A stretch of DNA of 32,349 nucleotides. Origin: Mesorhizobium sp. ORS 3359. GTDB lineage: Bacteria; Pseudomonadota; Alphaproteobacteria; Rhizobiales; Rhizobiaceae. Location: contig CCNC01000028.1 of assembly GCA_000824845.1 (NCBI GenBank), positions 1-32,349 of the forward strand, given 5' to 3'. The notes below the pieces were generated by a model. It worked only from the letters and a program-made list of their open reading frames with translations, made no database searches and was not told the DNA's origin. Every line of letters begins with the position of its first letter. The first letter of the stretch is position 1. Below, in pieces: positions 8,237-15,286 of the stretch. The position numbers and the translations under genes were made by a program.

Positions 8237-10951
8237 CTATCCCGCTGCCAGCCACTCCCGCGACTGCGCGAAGGTCCTGAAGGATGTTGCGTCCATCGGC
8301 CGCCCGAAGGCGTAGCCCTGCAGGATGTCGCAGCCAAGCTCTTTCAGGATGCGCGCATGTTCCATCGTCTCGACGCCTTCCGCCACGACCCCGATGCCGA
8401 GCGATTTGCCGATCTCTATGATTGACGACACCAGCCGCCGCTGCGCCGGCGAGCCGGTTATCGGCGTGACGAGCTGCCGGTCGATCTTGAGACGGCGCGG
8501 TTGCAGTTTGAGCAGGCTGACGACGGATGCGTAGCCCGTGCCGAAATCGTCGATCTCGATGTCGATTCCGAGTTCCTTGATGTGCTCGATGTTCCAGGCG
8601 ACAAGGTCGTCGTGCTCGTCGAGAAAGATAGACTCCACGAGCTCGAATGAAACGGTTCCTGCCTCGATCGCCAGCTTGCGCAGGCCCTTGATGAGATCCT
8701 TGTCTTCCAGCCTTCGTGCCGAGACGTTGACCGACACGCGCGGGATGTTGAGCCCGTCGAGCGACCAGCGCCGGAAATTTTCCAGCGTTTGTTCGAGGAT
8801 CGTGCGGTCGATGAGCGAGACCACGTTCAATTCCTCGGCCACCTTGAGGAACACGTCGGGGCCGAGGATGCCGCGCTGTGGATGGCGCCAGCGCGACAGC
8901 GCTTCGACGCCGACGATCTCGAGCGTGTTGGCGTCGAACTGCGGCTGGTAGTAGGCAATGAACTCGTTGCGCTCCAAGCCGCCGAGAATCTCGTCGGCAG
9001 TCTGCTTGGTCTTCACGATCTCGCTTTGCAGCTCTTCGTTGAAGAACTCATAGCGGTTGCGCCCCCGGCTCTTGGCTCGGTAGAGCGCGAGGTCGGCATT
9101 GACCAGCAATTGCTTGGCATCGATGCCGCTATTGGCCGCAATCCCGATGCTGACTCCAAACCGGCATTGATGGCCCTTATAGTCGACGGGTTGGCGCATC
9201 TCTTCGATGATCCGGTCCGCGAGGGCGGCGAGTTCATCGTCCCTGCGTCCGCGGCACACCACGATGAACTCGTCCCCGCCGATGCGCGCCACGAAGTCGG
9301 CTGTCCGGGCATTGGCCTTGATGACCTTCGATGCATGTATGAGCATGGCGTCGCCTGCCGCGTGGCCGAGCGTATCGTTGATCTGCTTGAAGCGGTCGAG
9401 GTCGAGATGCAGCAGCGCGGTGCCATCATCGTGCGCCCCGGCGAGCATCTCATCGAGATAACGGCGATTGGGCAGGCCTGTCAGGGAATCATGCAGCGCG
9501 ACGTGCTCGATACGCGCCTTGGCGGTCTCAAGCTCGGCATTCTTCGATTCCGACAATTGCCGCTCACGCACCAGATTCTCGTTGAGCAGGACGTCGCTGG
9601 TCACGTCCCATTCGGCGCCGATCATCTTGGGCGTGTCGTCGGCGTCCTGCAGGAAGCCTGCCCGGGTGCGCACATGGCGGACGGTGCCGTTAGGAAGGAG
9701 AAGACGGTACTGCGAGGAATAGCGGCCGTGGGTTGCGGCCGCCGTGTCGAAGTCCTTCCTTGCGCGCTCCAGGTCGTCTGGATGAATGGTCAGCGCCCAG
9801 TCGTCATAGCCACGCGGCCGCCCGTCAGCCGGCTTGCCATAGATTTCGTTGACGCGATCATCCCACACGAGCTGCGAGGTGGCGAGGTCATGTTCCCACA
9901 CGCCGATGCCCGAGGCGTCGAGCGCAAGCTCCAGCCGTTGCGAAAGCCGCCGCAGCTCCGCGTAGTTCTTCTGTCTCTCGCCGAACAACCAGCCGGCTAT
10001 CAGGATGGGCAACACGACCAGCGCGCCGGCCAGCGCCATCGTTGCCCACAAGGTGGCCTCATTCTTCGGCGTGGCCGGCCAGCCGTGTTTCGGTATCGCC
10101 GACAATTGCCAGGACCCCAGCGGCAGTTCCACTTCGGCCGTTACCGGGTCGCCGTTGACCACGCTCTCGCTGCCGAAGAAGCGCTGGCCGCCGCCGCCCA
10201 GCGCGTCCTTGCCTGTCAGGGCGACCTCGATATCGAGGTCTGGATCGGTGAGGCCGCTTGCTGCGTAAAGCCTGTCGACATCGATGACCGCCGAGAGGAT
10301 GCCCCAGAACCGGTCACCGCCGCCGGCTGTCGGTACGAAAATCGGAATCCTGCCGATGAAGCCGCGGCCGCCCTGGGCGAGGTCCACGGGGCCTGCCAGC
10401 ACCAAGGCGCGCTGGTCGCGCGCCCGCAGCGCCGCCATGCGTTGTGCTTCGTTCTTGCGGTAATCGAGCCCGAGCGCCTTTTCATTGCCCTTCATCGGGT
10501 ACATCAGCGAGATCACAAGGTCGGGCGCGCCGGCAATGTTGCGTAGCTGCGATTTCTCATTGAACAGGTTCGCGGCGAGCGCCGCAAATCGCTGTTGCCC
10601 CATATAAGGCTCGGTCGTCACTGCCGAAGCAAGGCCCTGCACCAGCTGCAGGTTGCCGTTTATGTTGCCCTCGAGCTTGGCGCGGATGATGTTGACCTTG
10701 GCGAGCACCTCGGCGCGCATCAGTTGATCGGAGACTTTTCTGTTTTGCTGGTCGACGAAGAGCGCGCAGATCGCAAGCACGAAAACAGCGATTGCCGCCG
10801 GCAAGTTGGCGGAAGAGAAAATGGCCGGTCTGATACGGCCGATATTGAAACCGGTCCAGGTCAATTCGACAGGAATACCTTTCGCGGACAGAAATCCATC
10901 GGTTGAAGCTAGCAGGAAGTGCTTAAATTTAAACTTCCGGCCTGGCTTCAA
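8237..10951 (-). CDS. Membrane CHASE-PAS-GGDEF-EAL cyclic-di-GMP turnover protein
   Basis: A large (up to 904-residue) inner-membrane signalling protein. One helix near residues 48-67, a periplasmic CHASE-type sensor (about 80-290), a second helix (about 305-325, LVVLPILIAGWLFG), a PAS domain (about 340-455), then GGDEF and EAL domains. The cyclase motif is an intact GGDEF at 558-562, preceded five residues earlier by RTAD, a product-inhibition I-site. The phosphodiesterase domain has EALSRW from Glu683, NVSARRLE, FELVES, DDFGTGY, LKIDR and AEGVET, so both activities look possible. The TTG at 10951 lacks a ribosome site, and a TTG at 10864 is an alternative, so the first 30 residues are uncertain. 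The ligand for the CHASE domain is unknown. Confidence 0.9.
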   Translation of the reverse strand: MKPGRKFKFKHFLLASTDGFLSAKGIPVELTWTGFNIGRIRPAIFSSANLPAAIAVFVLAICALFVDQQNRKVSDQLMRAEVLAKVNIIRAKLEGNINGNLQLVQGLASAVTTEPYMGQQRFAALAANLFNEKSQLRNIAGAPDLVISLMYPMKGNEKALGLDYRKNEAQRMAALRARDQRALVLAGPVDLAQGGRGFIGRIPIFVPTAGGGDRFWGILSAVIDVDRLYAASGLTDPDLDIEVALTGKDALGGGGQRFFGSESVVNGDPVTAEVELPLGSWQLSAIPKHGWPATPKNEATLWATMALAGALVVLPILIAGWLFGERQKNYAELRRLSQRLELALDASGIGVWEHDLATSQLVWDDRVNEIYGKPADGRPRGYDDWALTIHPDDLERARKDFDTAAATHGRYSSQYRLLLPNGTVRHVRTRAGFLQDADDTPKMIGAEWDVTSDVLLNENLVRERQLSESKNAELETAKARIEHVALHDSLTGLPNRRYLDEMLAGAHDDGTALLHLDLDRFKQINDTLGHAAGDAMLIHASKVIKANARTADFVARIGGDEFIVVCRGRRDDELAALADRIIEEMRQPVDYKGHQCRFGVSIGIAANSGIDAKQLLVNADLALYRAKSRGRNRYEFFNEELQSEIVKTKQTADEILGGLERNEFIAYYQPQFDANTLEIVGVEALSRWRHPQRGILGPDVFLKVAEELNVVSLIDRTILEQTLENFRRWSLDGLNIPRVSVNVSARRLEDKDLIKGLRKLAIEAGTVSFELVESIFLDEHDDLVAWNIEHIKELGIDIEIDDFGTGYASVVSLLKLQPRRLKIDRQLVTPITGSPAQRRLVSSIIEIGKSLGIGVVAEGVETMEHARILKELGCDILQGYAFGRPMDATSFRTFAQSREWLAAG
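10915..10938. promoter_or_regulatory. AT-rich GGAAGT-N12-ACTTCC dyad near start of the GGDEF-EAL gene
   Basis: GGAAGT and ACTTCC flank an AT-rich core containing TTAAATTTAA. It falls in the first codons of the longest reading frame, which suggests either an operator overlapping the start or that translation begins further in. No matching regulator is known. Confidence 0.3.
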
Positions 10952-11088
10952 GTTGCGTCACTGGCAGCTTCGCGGCTTATTTTCAGCCCAAAAACTGGAG
11001 CGATGCTTAACGCCGGCTAACTGGCCGCGGCTTCCCGTTTCATCCGGACGAGTCGCGATTTCTATCGCATCCTAAAAGATTCTTTCGC

Positions 11089-11109
11089 GCCCGGGAATAA
11101 AGCCCGGGC
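11089..11109. terminator. GC-rich hairpin GCCCGGG-loop-CCCGGGC
   Basis: A perfect seven-base stem (11089-11095 with 11103-11109) around an AATAAAG loop lies in the 229-base gap between the GGDEF-EAL gene and the DUF680 gene. It could shape the 5' leader of the small gene or act as a terminator, but no T-run follows. Confidence 0.35.
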
Positions 11110-11180
11110 CTCCCGGGTCTTGGCTGTAGCGGGGCCATCCTCCCAAGGCACGCATCAACCAACCCGGAAGGGATACGCAT

Positions 11181-11390
11181 ATGAACAAGATCGCCCTCAC
11201 CGCAGTGGCCATCCTCATTGCCACCGGCAGCGCCTTTGCCGGCAGCGACCACTTCTCCGCGGCCGCCCAGCAGGCAGCCGCCGTCGACACCACCACCACT
11301 GCTTCCATCGTGAAGCTGGACCGCTACGGCATGAAGCCGGCGGCCAAGATCGCTGCGGATGAGCCCGGCCAGGGCATCTGGGGTCACTGA
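11181..11390 (+). CDS. DUF680-type small secreted protein
   Basis: A 69-residue protein with a clear Sec signal peptide (MNKIALTAVAILIATGSAFA, likely cleavage after AFA at residue 20) and a short mature part ending in EPGQGIWGH. The layout, including TTTTASIVKLDRYG and the C-terminal GQGIWG, matches the DUF680 family, which occurs in many paralogues in Mesorhizobium. Function is unknown. A strong GGAAGGG ribosome site at 11166-11172 supports the start. The mature chain of about 49 residues has no cysteine and is probably periplasmic. It appears monocistronic, with hairpins on both sides. Confidence 0.85.
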   Translation: MNKIALTAVAILIATGSAFAGSDHFSAAAQQAAAVDTTTTASIVKLDRYGMKPAAKIAADEPGQGIWGH

Positions 11391-11473
11391 GCTAGGAGGC
11401 TGGGGCTGAACGTCCCGATCCGGGCGGGGAAGGCACGCCTCGCATGGCTCGGAGCCGAAGTCCCGATCTCCCC

Positions 11474-11509
11474 GGCGCCTGCCGGTCTTCAGTCGGATCG
11501 GCAGGCACC
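11474..11509. terminator. Inverted repeat downstream of DUF680 gene
   Basis: GCCTGCCG (11477-11484) pairs with CGGCAGGC (11499-11506), extended by CGG/CCG around a single mismatch. It lies about 90 bp after the DUF680 stop and before the hydrolase operon. There is no T-run, so it is only a candidate terminator or mRNA-stabilising hairpin. Confidence 0.4.
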
Positions 11510-11607
11510 GGCTTCCGCAGCCGGCGGGGGGTCGCACCGGGCCCTCCGCCAATCTCTCATACCGCCTGAAACCTGACGCAACCCGCAGCCACTAGAGGAG
11601 ATTTCTG

Positions 11608-12579
11608 ATGTTCAACATGACACGCCGCATGGTGCTCGGATCCGCCGCCGCCGCTGCCGCCTTCGGCATTGCCGGCAAGCTCGAATTCGCGCCCGCGGCT
11701 CGCGCCGAAACCCCGGTCGAGCCGCTGGTCGGCTTCTACAAATACAAGGTCGGCTCGCTCGAGGTCACCGCCGTCTATGACGGCATCTGGCGCAAGCCCC
11801 ACGACCCGGCCTTCATCAAGGACGTGTCGGTCGACGACACCAAGGCGGCGCTCGCCAAGGCAGGATTGACCACAGAGTTCATGCCGATCCCGCTCACCGT
11901 GGTCGTGCTCAAGATGAACGGCCGCACCATCATGATGGATGCCGGTTCGGGCGTCGGCCAGTGGCAGGCCAACGCGACGCATCTGCCGGCCAACATGAAG
12001 GCCGCGGGCATCGACTACAAGGCGATCGACACCATCATGATCTCGCATTTCCATCCGGATCATGTCTGGGGCCTGATGGAGAAGGGCACCAACAATCCGG
12101 TGTTCCCGAATGCCGAGCTGATCGTCAACGCCACCGAATACAATTGGTGGACGGATCCGAGCCGCCTCGCCAAGCTGCCCGAAGGTCGCAAGCCGGCGGG
12201 CAAGCGCATCGCCGAGAACTTCCCGAAATGGAAGAACTGGAAGCTGGTCGACGACGGCGCCGAAGTGGTGCCCGGCATCCGCCTCATGGCGGCGCCCGGC
12301 CATACGCCTGGACATTCCGTCTACCATGTCGATGCCGGCGCCGAGCAGTTCCTCGTCTCGGCCGACACCATGTACGTGCCGGCGCTGCTCGCCCCGCATC
12401 CCGAATGGCAGGGCGCCTACGACCAGGACGGGCCGATGGCAATCTCTACGCGCCACCGGATTATCGACCAGGTGATCGCCGACAATGTCCGCATCTGCGG
12501 CTCGCACTTCCCGTTCCCTGGCACCGGCAGCTTCGTCAAGGACGGCAACGCATACGCCTTCACCCCAACCCAGATCTGA
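11608..12579 (+). CDS. Tat-exported metallo-beta-lactamase-fold hydrolase
   Basis: A 323-residue MBL-fold protein with a twin-arginine signal (MTRRMVLGSAAAAAAFGIAG, then PAARAE as cleavage region), so the folded metalloenzyme should be periplasmic. The zinc motif HFHPDH gives His147, His149, Asp151 and His152; a further His in APGHTPGHS and Asp in VSADTMY supply the remaining ligands. The domain resembles N-acyl-homoserine lactonase and other hydrolases of the glyoxalase II class rather than classic beta-lactamases. A GAGGAGAT ribosome site precedes the ATG. The TPR gene follows after 37 bp in the same direction, so the two likely form an operon. The substrate is unknown; lactone or thioester hydrolysis is possible. 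Confidence 0.9.
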   Translation: MFNMTRRMVLGSAAAAAAFGIAGKLEFAPAARAETPVEPLVGFYKYKVGSLEVTAVYDGIWRKPHDPAFIKDVSVDDTKAALAKAGLTTEFMPIPLTVVVLKMNGRTIMMDAGSGVGQWQANATHLPANMKAAGIDYKAIDTIMISHFHPDHVWGLMEKGTNNPVFPNAELIVNATEYNWWTDPSRLAKLPEGRKPAGKRIAENFPKWKNWKLVDDGAEVVPGIRLMAAPGHTPGHSVYHVDAGAEQFLVSADTMYVPALLAPHPEWQGAYDQDGPMAISTRHRIIDQVIADNVRICGSHFPFPGTGSFVKDGNAYAFTPTQI

Positions 12580-12616
12580 TCTCAAGTCAGATCATGAACA
12601 GAGAGCGACAACGCCA

Positions 12617-13078
12617 ATGAAACACTTAATTTTCGCGGTGCTCGGCGCCATAGCGGTCCTGACCGCGGCACCCATCGTCATCGCCGTTCCGGCCTATGCG
12701 GTGGACGACATCGAAGGCACTGATGCGCCCGACCTGACGGCCGTGAAGGCCAAGATCGACGCCAAGGACTACAAGGGCGCGCTGGCCGATCTGCGCGACC
12801 TCGCGCAGGACACCCAGCAGGCCGACGTCTACAACCTGCTCGGCTTCACGCTACGCAAGACCGGCGACTACCAGACCTCGTTGACCTACTACACCAAGGC
12901 GTTGGAGCTTAAGCCCGACCACAAGGCCGCGCATGAATATCTGGGCGAGCTCTATGTCGACACCGGCGACATGGCCAAGGCCAACGAGCAGCTCGCCTCG
13001 CTGGAGAAGCTGTGCCCGTCGGGCTGCGAGGAGCTTTCCGACCTCAAGCAGGCGATCGACACGAAGGTGACGAAGTAG
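12617..13078 (+). CDS. Periplasmic tetratricopeptide-repeat protein
   Basis: A 153-residue protein with an N-terminal signal sequence (MKHLIFAVLGAIAVLTAAP... ending near PAYAVDD). The mature part has about two and a half TPR motifs, best seen in VYNLLGFTLRKTGDYQTSLTYYTKALELKPDHKAAHEYLGELYVDTGD. It ends with a short cysteine pair CPSGC near residue 133, which could form a disulfide or bind a metal. I chose the ATG at 12617 because it begins the signal peptide; an upstream in-frame start would overlap the hydrolase. Co-expression with the MBL-fold protein suggests a periplasmic scaffold or partner. Function unknown. Confidence 0.87.
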   Translation: MKHLIFAVLGAIAVLTAAPIVIAVPAYAVDDIEGTDAPDLTAVKAKIDAKDYKGALADLRDLAQDTQQADVYNLLGFTLRKTGDYQTSLTYYTKALELKPDHKAAHEYLGELYVDTGDMAKANEQLASLEKLCPSGCEELSDLKQAIDTKVTK

Positions 13079-13090
13079 TTCAGCCCGTTC

Positions 13091-13150
13091 CTCGCCCCCA
13101 CAAAGTGGGGGAGAGGTGGCCGTGAAGCGGCCGGAGAGGGGGCCTGGCAC
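13091..13150. repeat. Dispersed mosaic palindromic repeat
   Basis: CCCCCAC-AAA-GTGGGGG (13095-13111) is followed by GAGAGGT and a second small hairpin GGCCG-TGAAG-CGGCC, then GGAGAGGGGGCC. The order of C/G-tract palindrome, short variable hairpin and purine-rich tail parallels the elements at 30641-30694 and 30768-30826. It is intergenic, just after the TPR gene. Confidence 0.7.
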
Positions 13151-13208
13151 TAACCTTGCACCCATAGGCACCGACTTTTAGGGCGCCACGGCGGTAGCGC
13201 CCGAAAAC

Positions 13209-13243
13209 CGGAGCCGGCGTTCCTCTCCCTCGCGCCGGCTCCG
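13209..13243 (+). terminator. Strong hairpin after the hydrolase-TPR unit
   Basis: CGGAGCCGGCG (13209-13219) pairs perfectly over eleven bases with CGCCGGCTCCG (13233-13243) around a 13-base loop, followed by ACCTTTC. It sits between the TPR gene and the doxX gene and probably ends the upstream transcript, although the T-run is weak. Confidence 0.5.
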
Positions 13244-13314
13244 ACCTTTCAACCTCGAGCGCGCGTCCACGCGGGCGCGTGGCGGCTACCTGCGTCCAAG
13301 AATTGGAGCCAACG

Positions 13315-13809
13315 ATGACACCGACCGAACTCGCCGAAAAACTGCACGCCAGGGACGTCGTCCTGCTGGCCGGCCGGCTGCTTCTGTCCCTGATCTTCGT
13401 GCATGAGGGACTGCAACTGGCGACGCATTTCGAGGGCGCTCAGAAGGCGATGGCCGCGCTTGGCGTCGGCACGCCGCTGCTCATTGCCACCATCGCGCTG
13501 CAACTCGGCGCCGGCCTGTCGGTGGCGCTCGGCATCCTGGCGCGACTGGGCGCGATCGGGCTCGGCCTGTTCTGCCTGATGACGGCAAGCTTCTTCCACG
13601 CCAATTTCGCCAGCCAGAACGAGCTGCTGCATTTCGAGAAGGATCTCGCCATCGCCGGCGGCATGTTCATCCTGGCGCTGAGCGGGCCCGGCAGGCTGTC
13701 GGTGGATCTCGTGCTTTGCTCGACGATGAAGGGCAAGGCCAGCGCGAGCGCCAAGGCTGGCACTAGACTAACGCCGCACCTGCCGAGCCGCATCTGTCGA
13801 CCGATGTGA
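13315..13809 (+). CDS. DoxX family membrane protein
   Basis: A 164-residue integral membrane protein with four hydrophobic segments: LAGRLLLSLIFVHEGLQL, TPLLIATIALQLGAGLSVALGI, RLGAIGLGLFCLMTASFFHANF and KDLAIAGGMFILALSG. The FVHEG motif after helix 1 and the FEKDLAIAGG motif before helix 4 are typical of DoxX/YqjF-like proteins. Some relatives are linked to thiosulfate or quinone chemistry and oxidative stress, but this subgroup is uncharacterised. I chose the ATG at 13315 because GGAG lies at the right distance upstream and the residues before it look non-coding. The C-terminal 30 residues (KGKASASAKAG...) are a basic tail without homology that I recognise. It converges with the ROK gene. 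Confidence 0.85.
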   Translation: MTPTELAEKLHARDVVLLAGRLLLSLIFVHEGLQLATHFEGAQKAMAALGVGTPLLIATIALQLGAGLSVALGILARLGAIGLGLFCLMTASFFHANFASQNELLHFEKDLAIAGGMFILALSGPGRLSVDLVLCSTMKGKASASAKAGTRLTPHLPSRICRPM

Positions 13810-13846
13810 CGAGCCTGCCGGTGTGATGTCCAGAGGCGCCTTTCGT

Positions 13847-15097
13847 TCAGCCCTGGCCGGCGAGCGCGGACAGGCTTCCCAGCAGCTTGGGCCGGTCCTT
13901 GCCGATCATCAGGACGCTGCTGTCGGGGGCGAGCAGCGCCGAGAAGGGCAGCATCGCCGCGCCGATCGGCGAGGCCTCCGGGCCGAACTGTCCAGGCACA
14001 ATTTCGGGCGCGACAATGCCGATGGCGCTGACGCGGTTGAACTGGTTTTGCACCTTCGCCAGCAGCTCGAGATGAATCGAACGCGGTAGAATCGAGTCCA
14101 GCACGATCGCCTCAATGTCGATGACCGAGGTGATCGCGATGATCGCCTCGACCAGCGCGTTGGCGCAATCCTCGATCCATTCGAACAGCGGCTCGCGCGC
14201 GCCGGGCGGCATGGGATCGAGCTCGCGCACCCGCACGATCTCGACGCCGCGCGATTTCAGGTGATTGACCAGCACATAGATCGAGGCGCGGTGCAGCAGG
14301 CTCTGGTAGCGCGCGGGCTTCGCCGCCACCGAATCCAGGCTTGAGGGCGAGACCGGCAGCGGACCGAGCGCGGCGCTGTTGCCATGCGGTCCGGTATGCA
14401 CCTTGCCGCCCTGCACCAGGCCGCCGCCGACGAAAGTGTCGATCGAGATATGCATGAAATCGTGGAAGCGAGCGCCGGCGCCCTGCACGAGCTCGGCCAA
14501 TGCCGCCGAGGTGGCGTCGTTCTCGATGAACACCGGTGCCTTCGGCGGCGTCGCGAAGAAGGTCATCAGGTCGATCGCTTCCCAGCGGGCGCCGAGGTCA
14601 TCCGGGAAACCCAGCTCCTCGCTCCAGCCGCCCAGAAAATAGGGCGAGGCGATGCCGACGCCGACGATCGAGGCGTCGTCGAGCCCGTCAACCAGCGCCT
14701 CGAAATTGGCGAGCGAGGTGTTGCCGGCCCGGCGCACCAGATCCGGGTCCGGATAGCGGTATTCGTGCGAGGCACGCGCGCGCACTTCGCCGGCGAAATC
14801 GACCAGCACCGCTTCCAGCGCGCGCCGGCCGATCTTGATGCCGACGCTGTAGATGCGCTCGGGCGCCAGCCGGTAGAGGATCGACGGCGATCCGCGCTGC
14901 CCGAACCTTTTTCCCATTTGCTTTACGAAACCGGCCTGCTCCAGCCCGTCGACGATATCGGCGACAGCGGCGGGGGTGAGGTGGGCGGCGCGCGCCAGAT
15001 CGGACTTGGACGCCTCCTTCAGACGGCGAATGGCATCGAGCACGAAACGCTCATTATAATGCCGAACTTTGACCGAATTGCTGCCTTTTCCCGACAA
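13847..15097 (-). CDS. ROK family transcriptional regulator, likely repressor of the adjacent sugar operon
   Basis: A 416-residue regulator with an N-terminal winged helix (VRHYNERFVLDAIRRLKEASKSDLARAAHLTPAAVADIVDGLEQAGFV) and a ROK sugar-kinase-like domain (about 75-400). The kinase-fold segments FIENDATSAALAELVQG and DTFVGGGLVQGGKVHTGPHGNSAALG are present, but the usual zinc motif CxCGxxGCxE that should follow is absent. I chose the TTG at 15097 because GGGAG lies seven bases upstream; a TTG at 15124 is also in frame but lacks a ribosome site. It is divergent from the transporter operon across 189 bases, the usual arrangement for a ROK repressor that senses the imported sugar or its phosphate. 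Confidence 0.88.
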   Translation of the reverse strand: MSGKGSNSVKVRHYNERFVLDAIRRLKEASKSDLARAAHLTPAAVADIVDGLEQAGFVKQMGKRFGQRGSPSILYRLAPERIYSVGIKIGRRALEAVLVDFAGEVRARASHEYRYPDPDLVRRAGNTSLANFEALVDGLDDASIVGVGIASPYFLGGWSEELGFPDDLGARWEAIDLMTFFATPPKAPVFIENDATSAALAELVQGAGARFHDFMHISIDTFVGGGLVQGGKVHTGPHGNSAALGPLPVSPSSLDSVAAKPARYQSLLHRASIYVLVNHLKSRGVEIVRVRELDPMPPGAREPLFEWIEDCANALVEAIIAITSVIDIEAIVLDSILPRSIHLELLAKVQNQFNRVSAIGIVAPEIVPGQFGPEASPIGAAMLPFSALLAPDSSVLMIGKDRPKLLGSLSALAGQG

Positions 15098-15235
15098 AAC
15101 GCCATCTCCCAGGTCTTGCCGCAAGCACGGCTGGCTCTATCTGCAATCGCGGCCGTGAAGCCGTTGGATCGCGTCGAAGCACGGCGGGACACTGCGCGTT
15201 GCGCGCAAGGAAGTCAATTTTCCGGTTGCGGCTCT

Positions 15236-15286
15236 GGGGTATTTAATATAGCAAACTGAAAAAATAACTGCGACCAGGGAGGAAAC
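15236..15286 (+). promoter_or_regulatory. AT-rich promoter/operator candidate and ribosome site for the sugar operon
   Basis: GGTATTTAATATAGCAAACT (15237-15256) is an AT island in GC-rich surroundings, the only one in the ROK-transporter gap, and could be a -10 region with an overlapping ROK site. GGGAGG at 15277-15282 is followed after four bases by the GTG start. The operator assignment is inference. Confidence 0.4.

Noticed and set aside
8789..10546. 585-codon open frame opposite the GGDEF-EAL gene
   Set aside because: The reverse strand carries a complete, motif-rich protein over the same bases; the forward frame has no domain and no ribosome site.
11608..12579. Beta-lactamase resistance gene
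   Set aside because: Only the fold and zinc motif are shared; the sequence looks like lactonase/glyoxalase II-type hydrolases.
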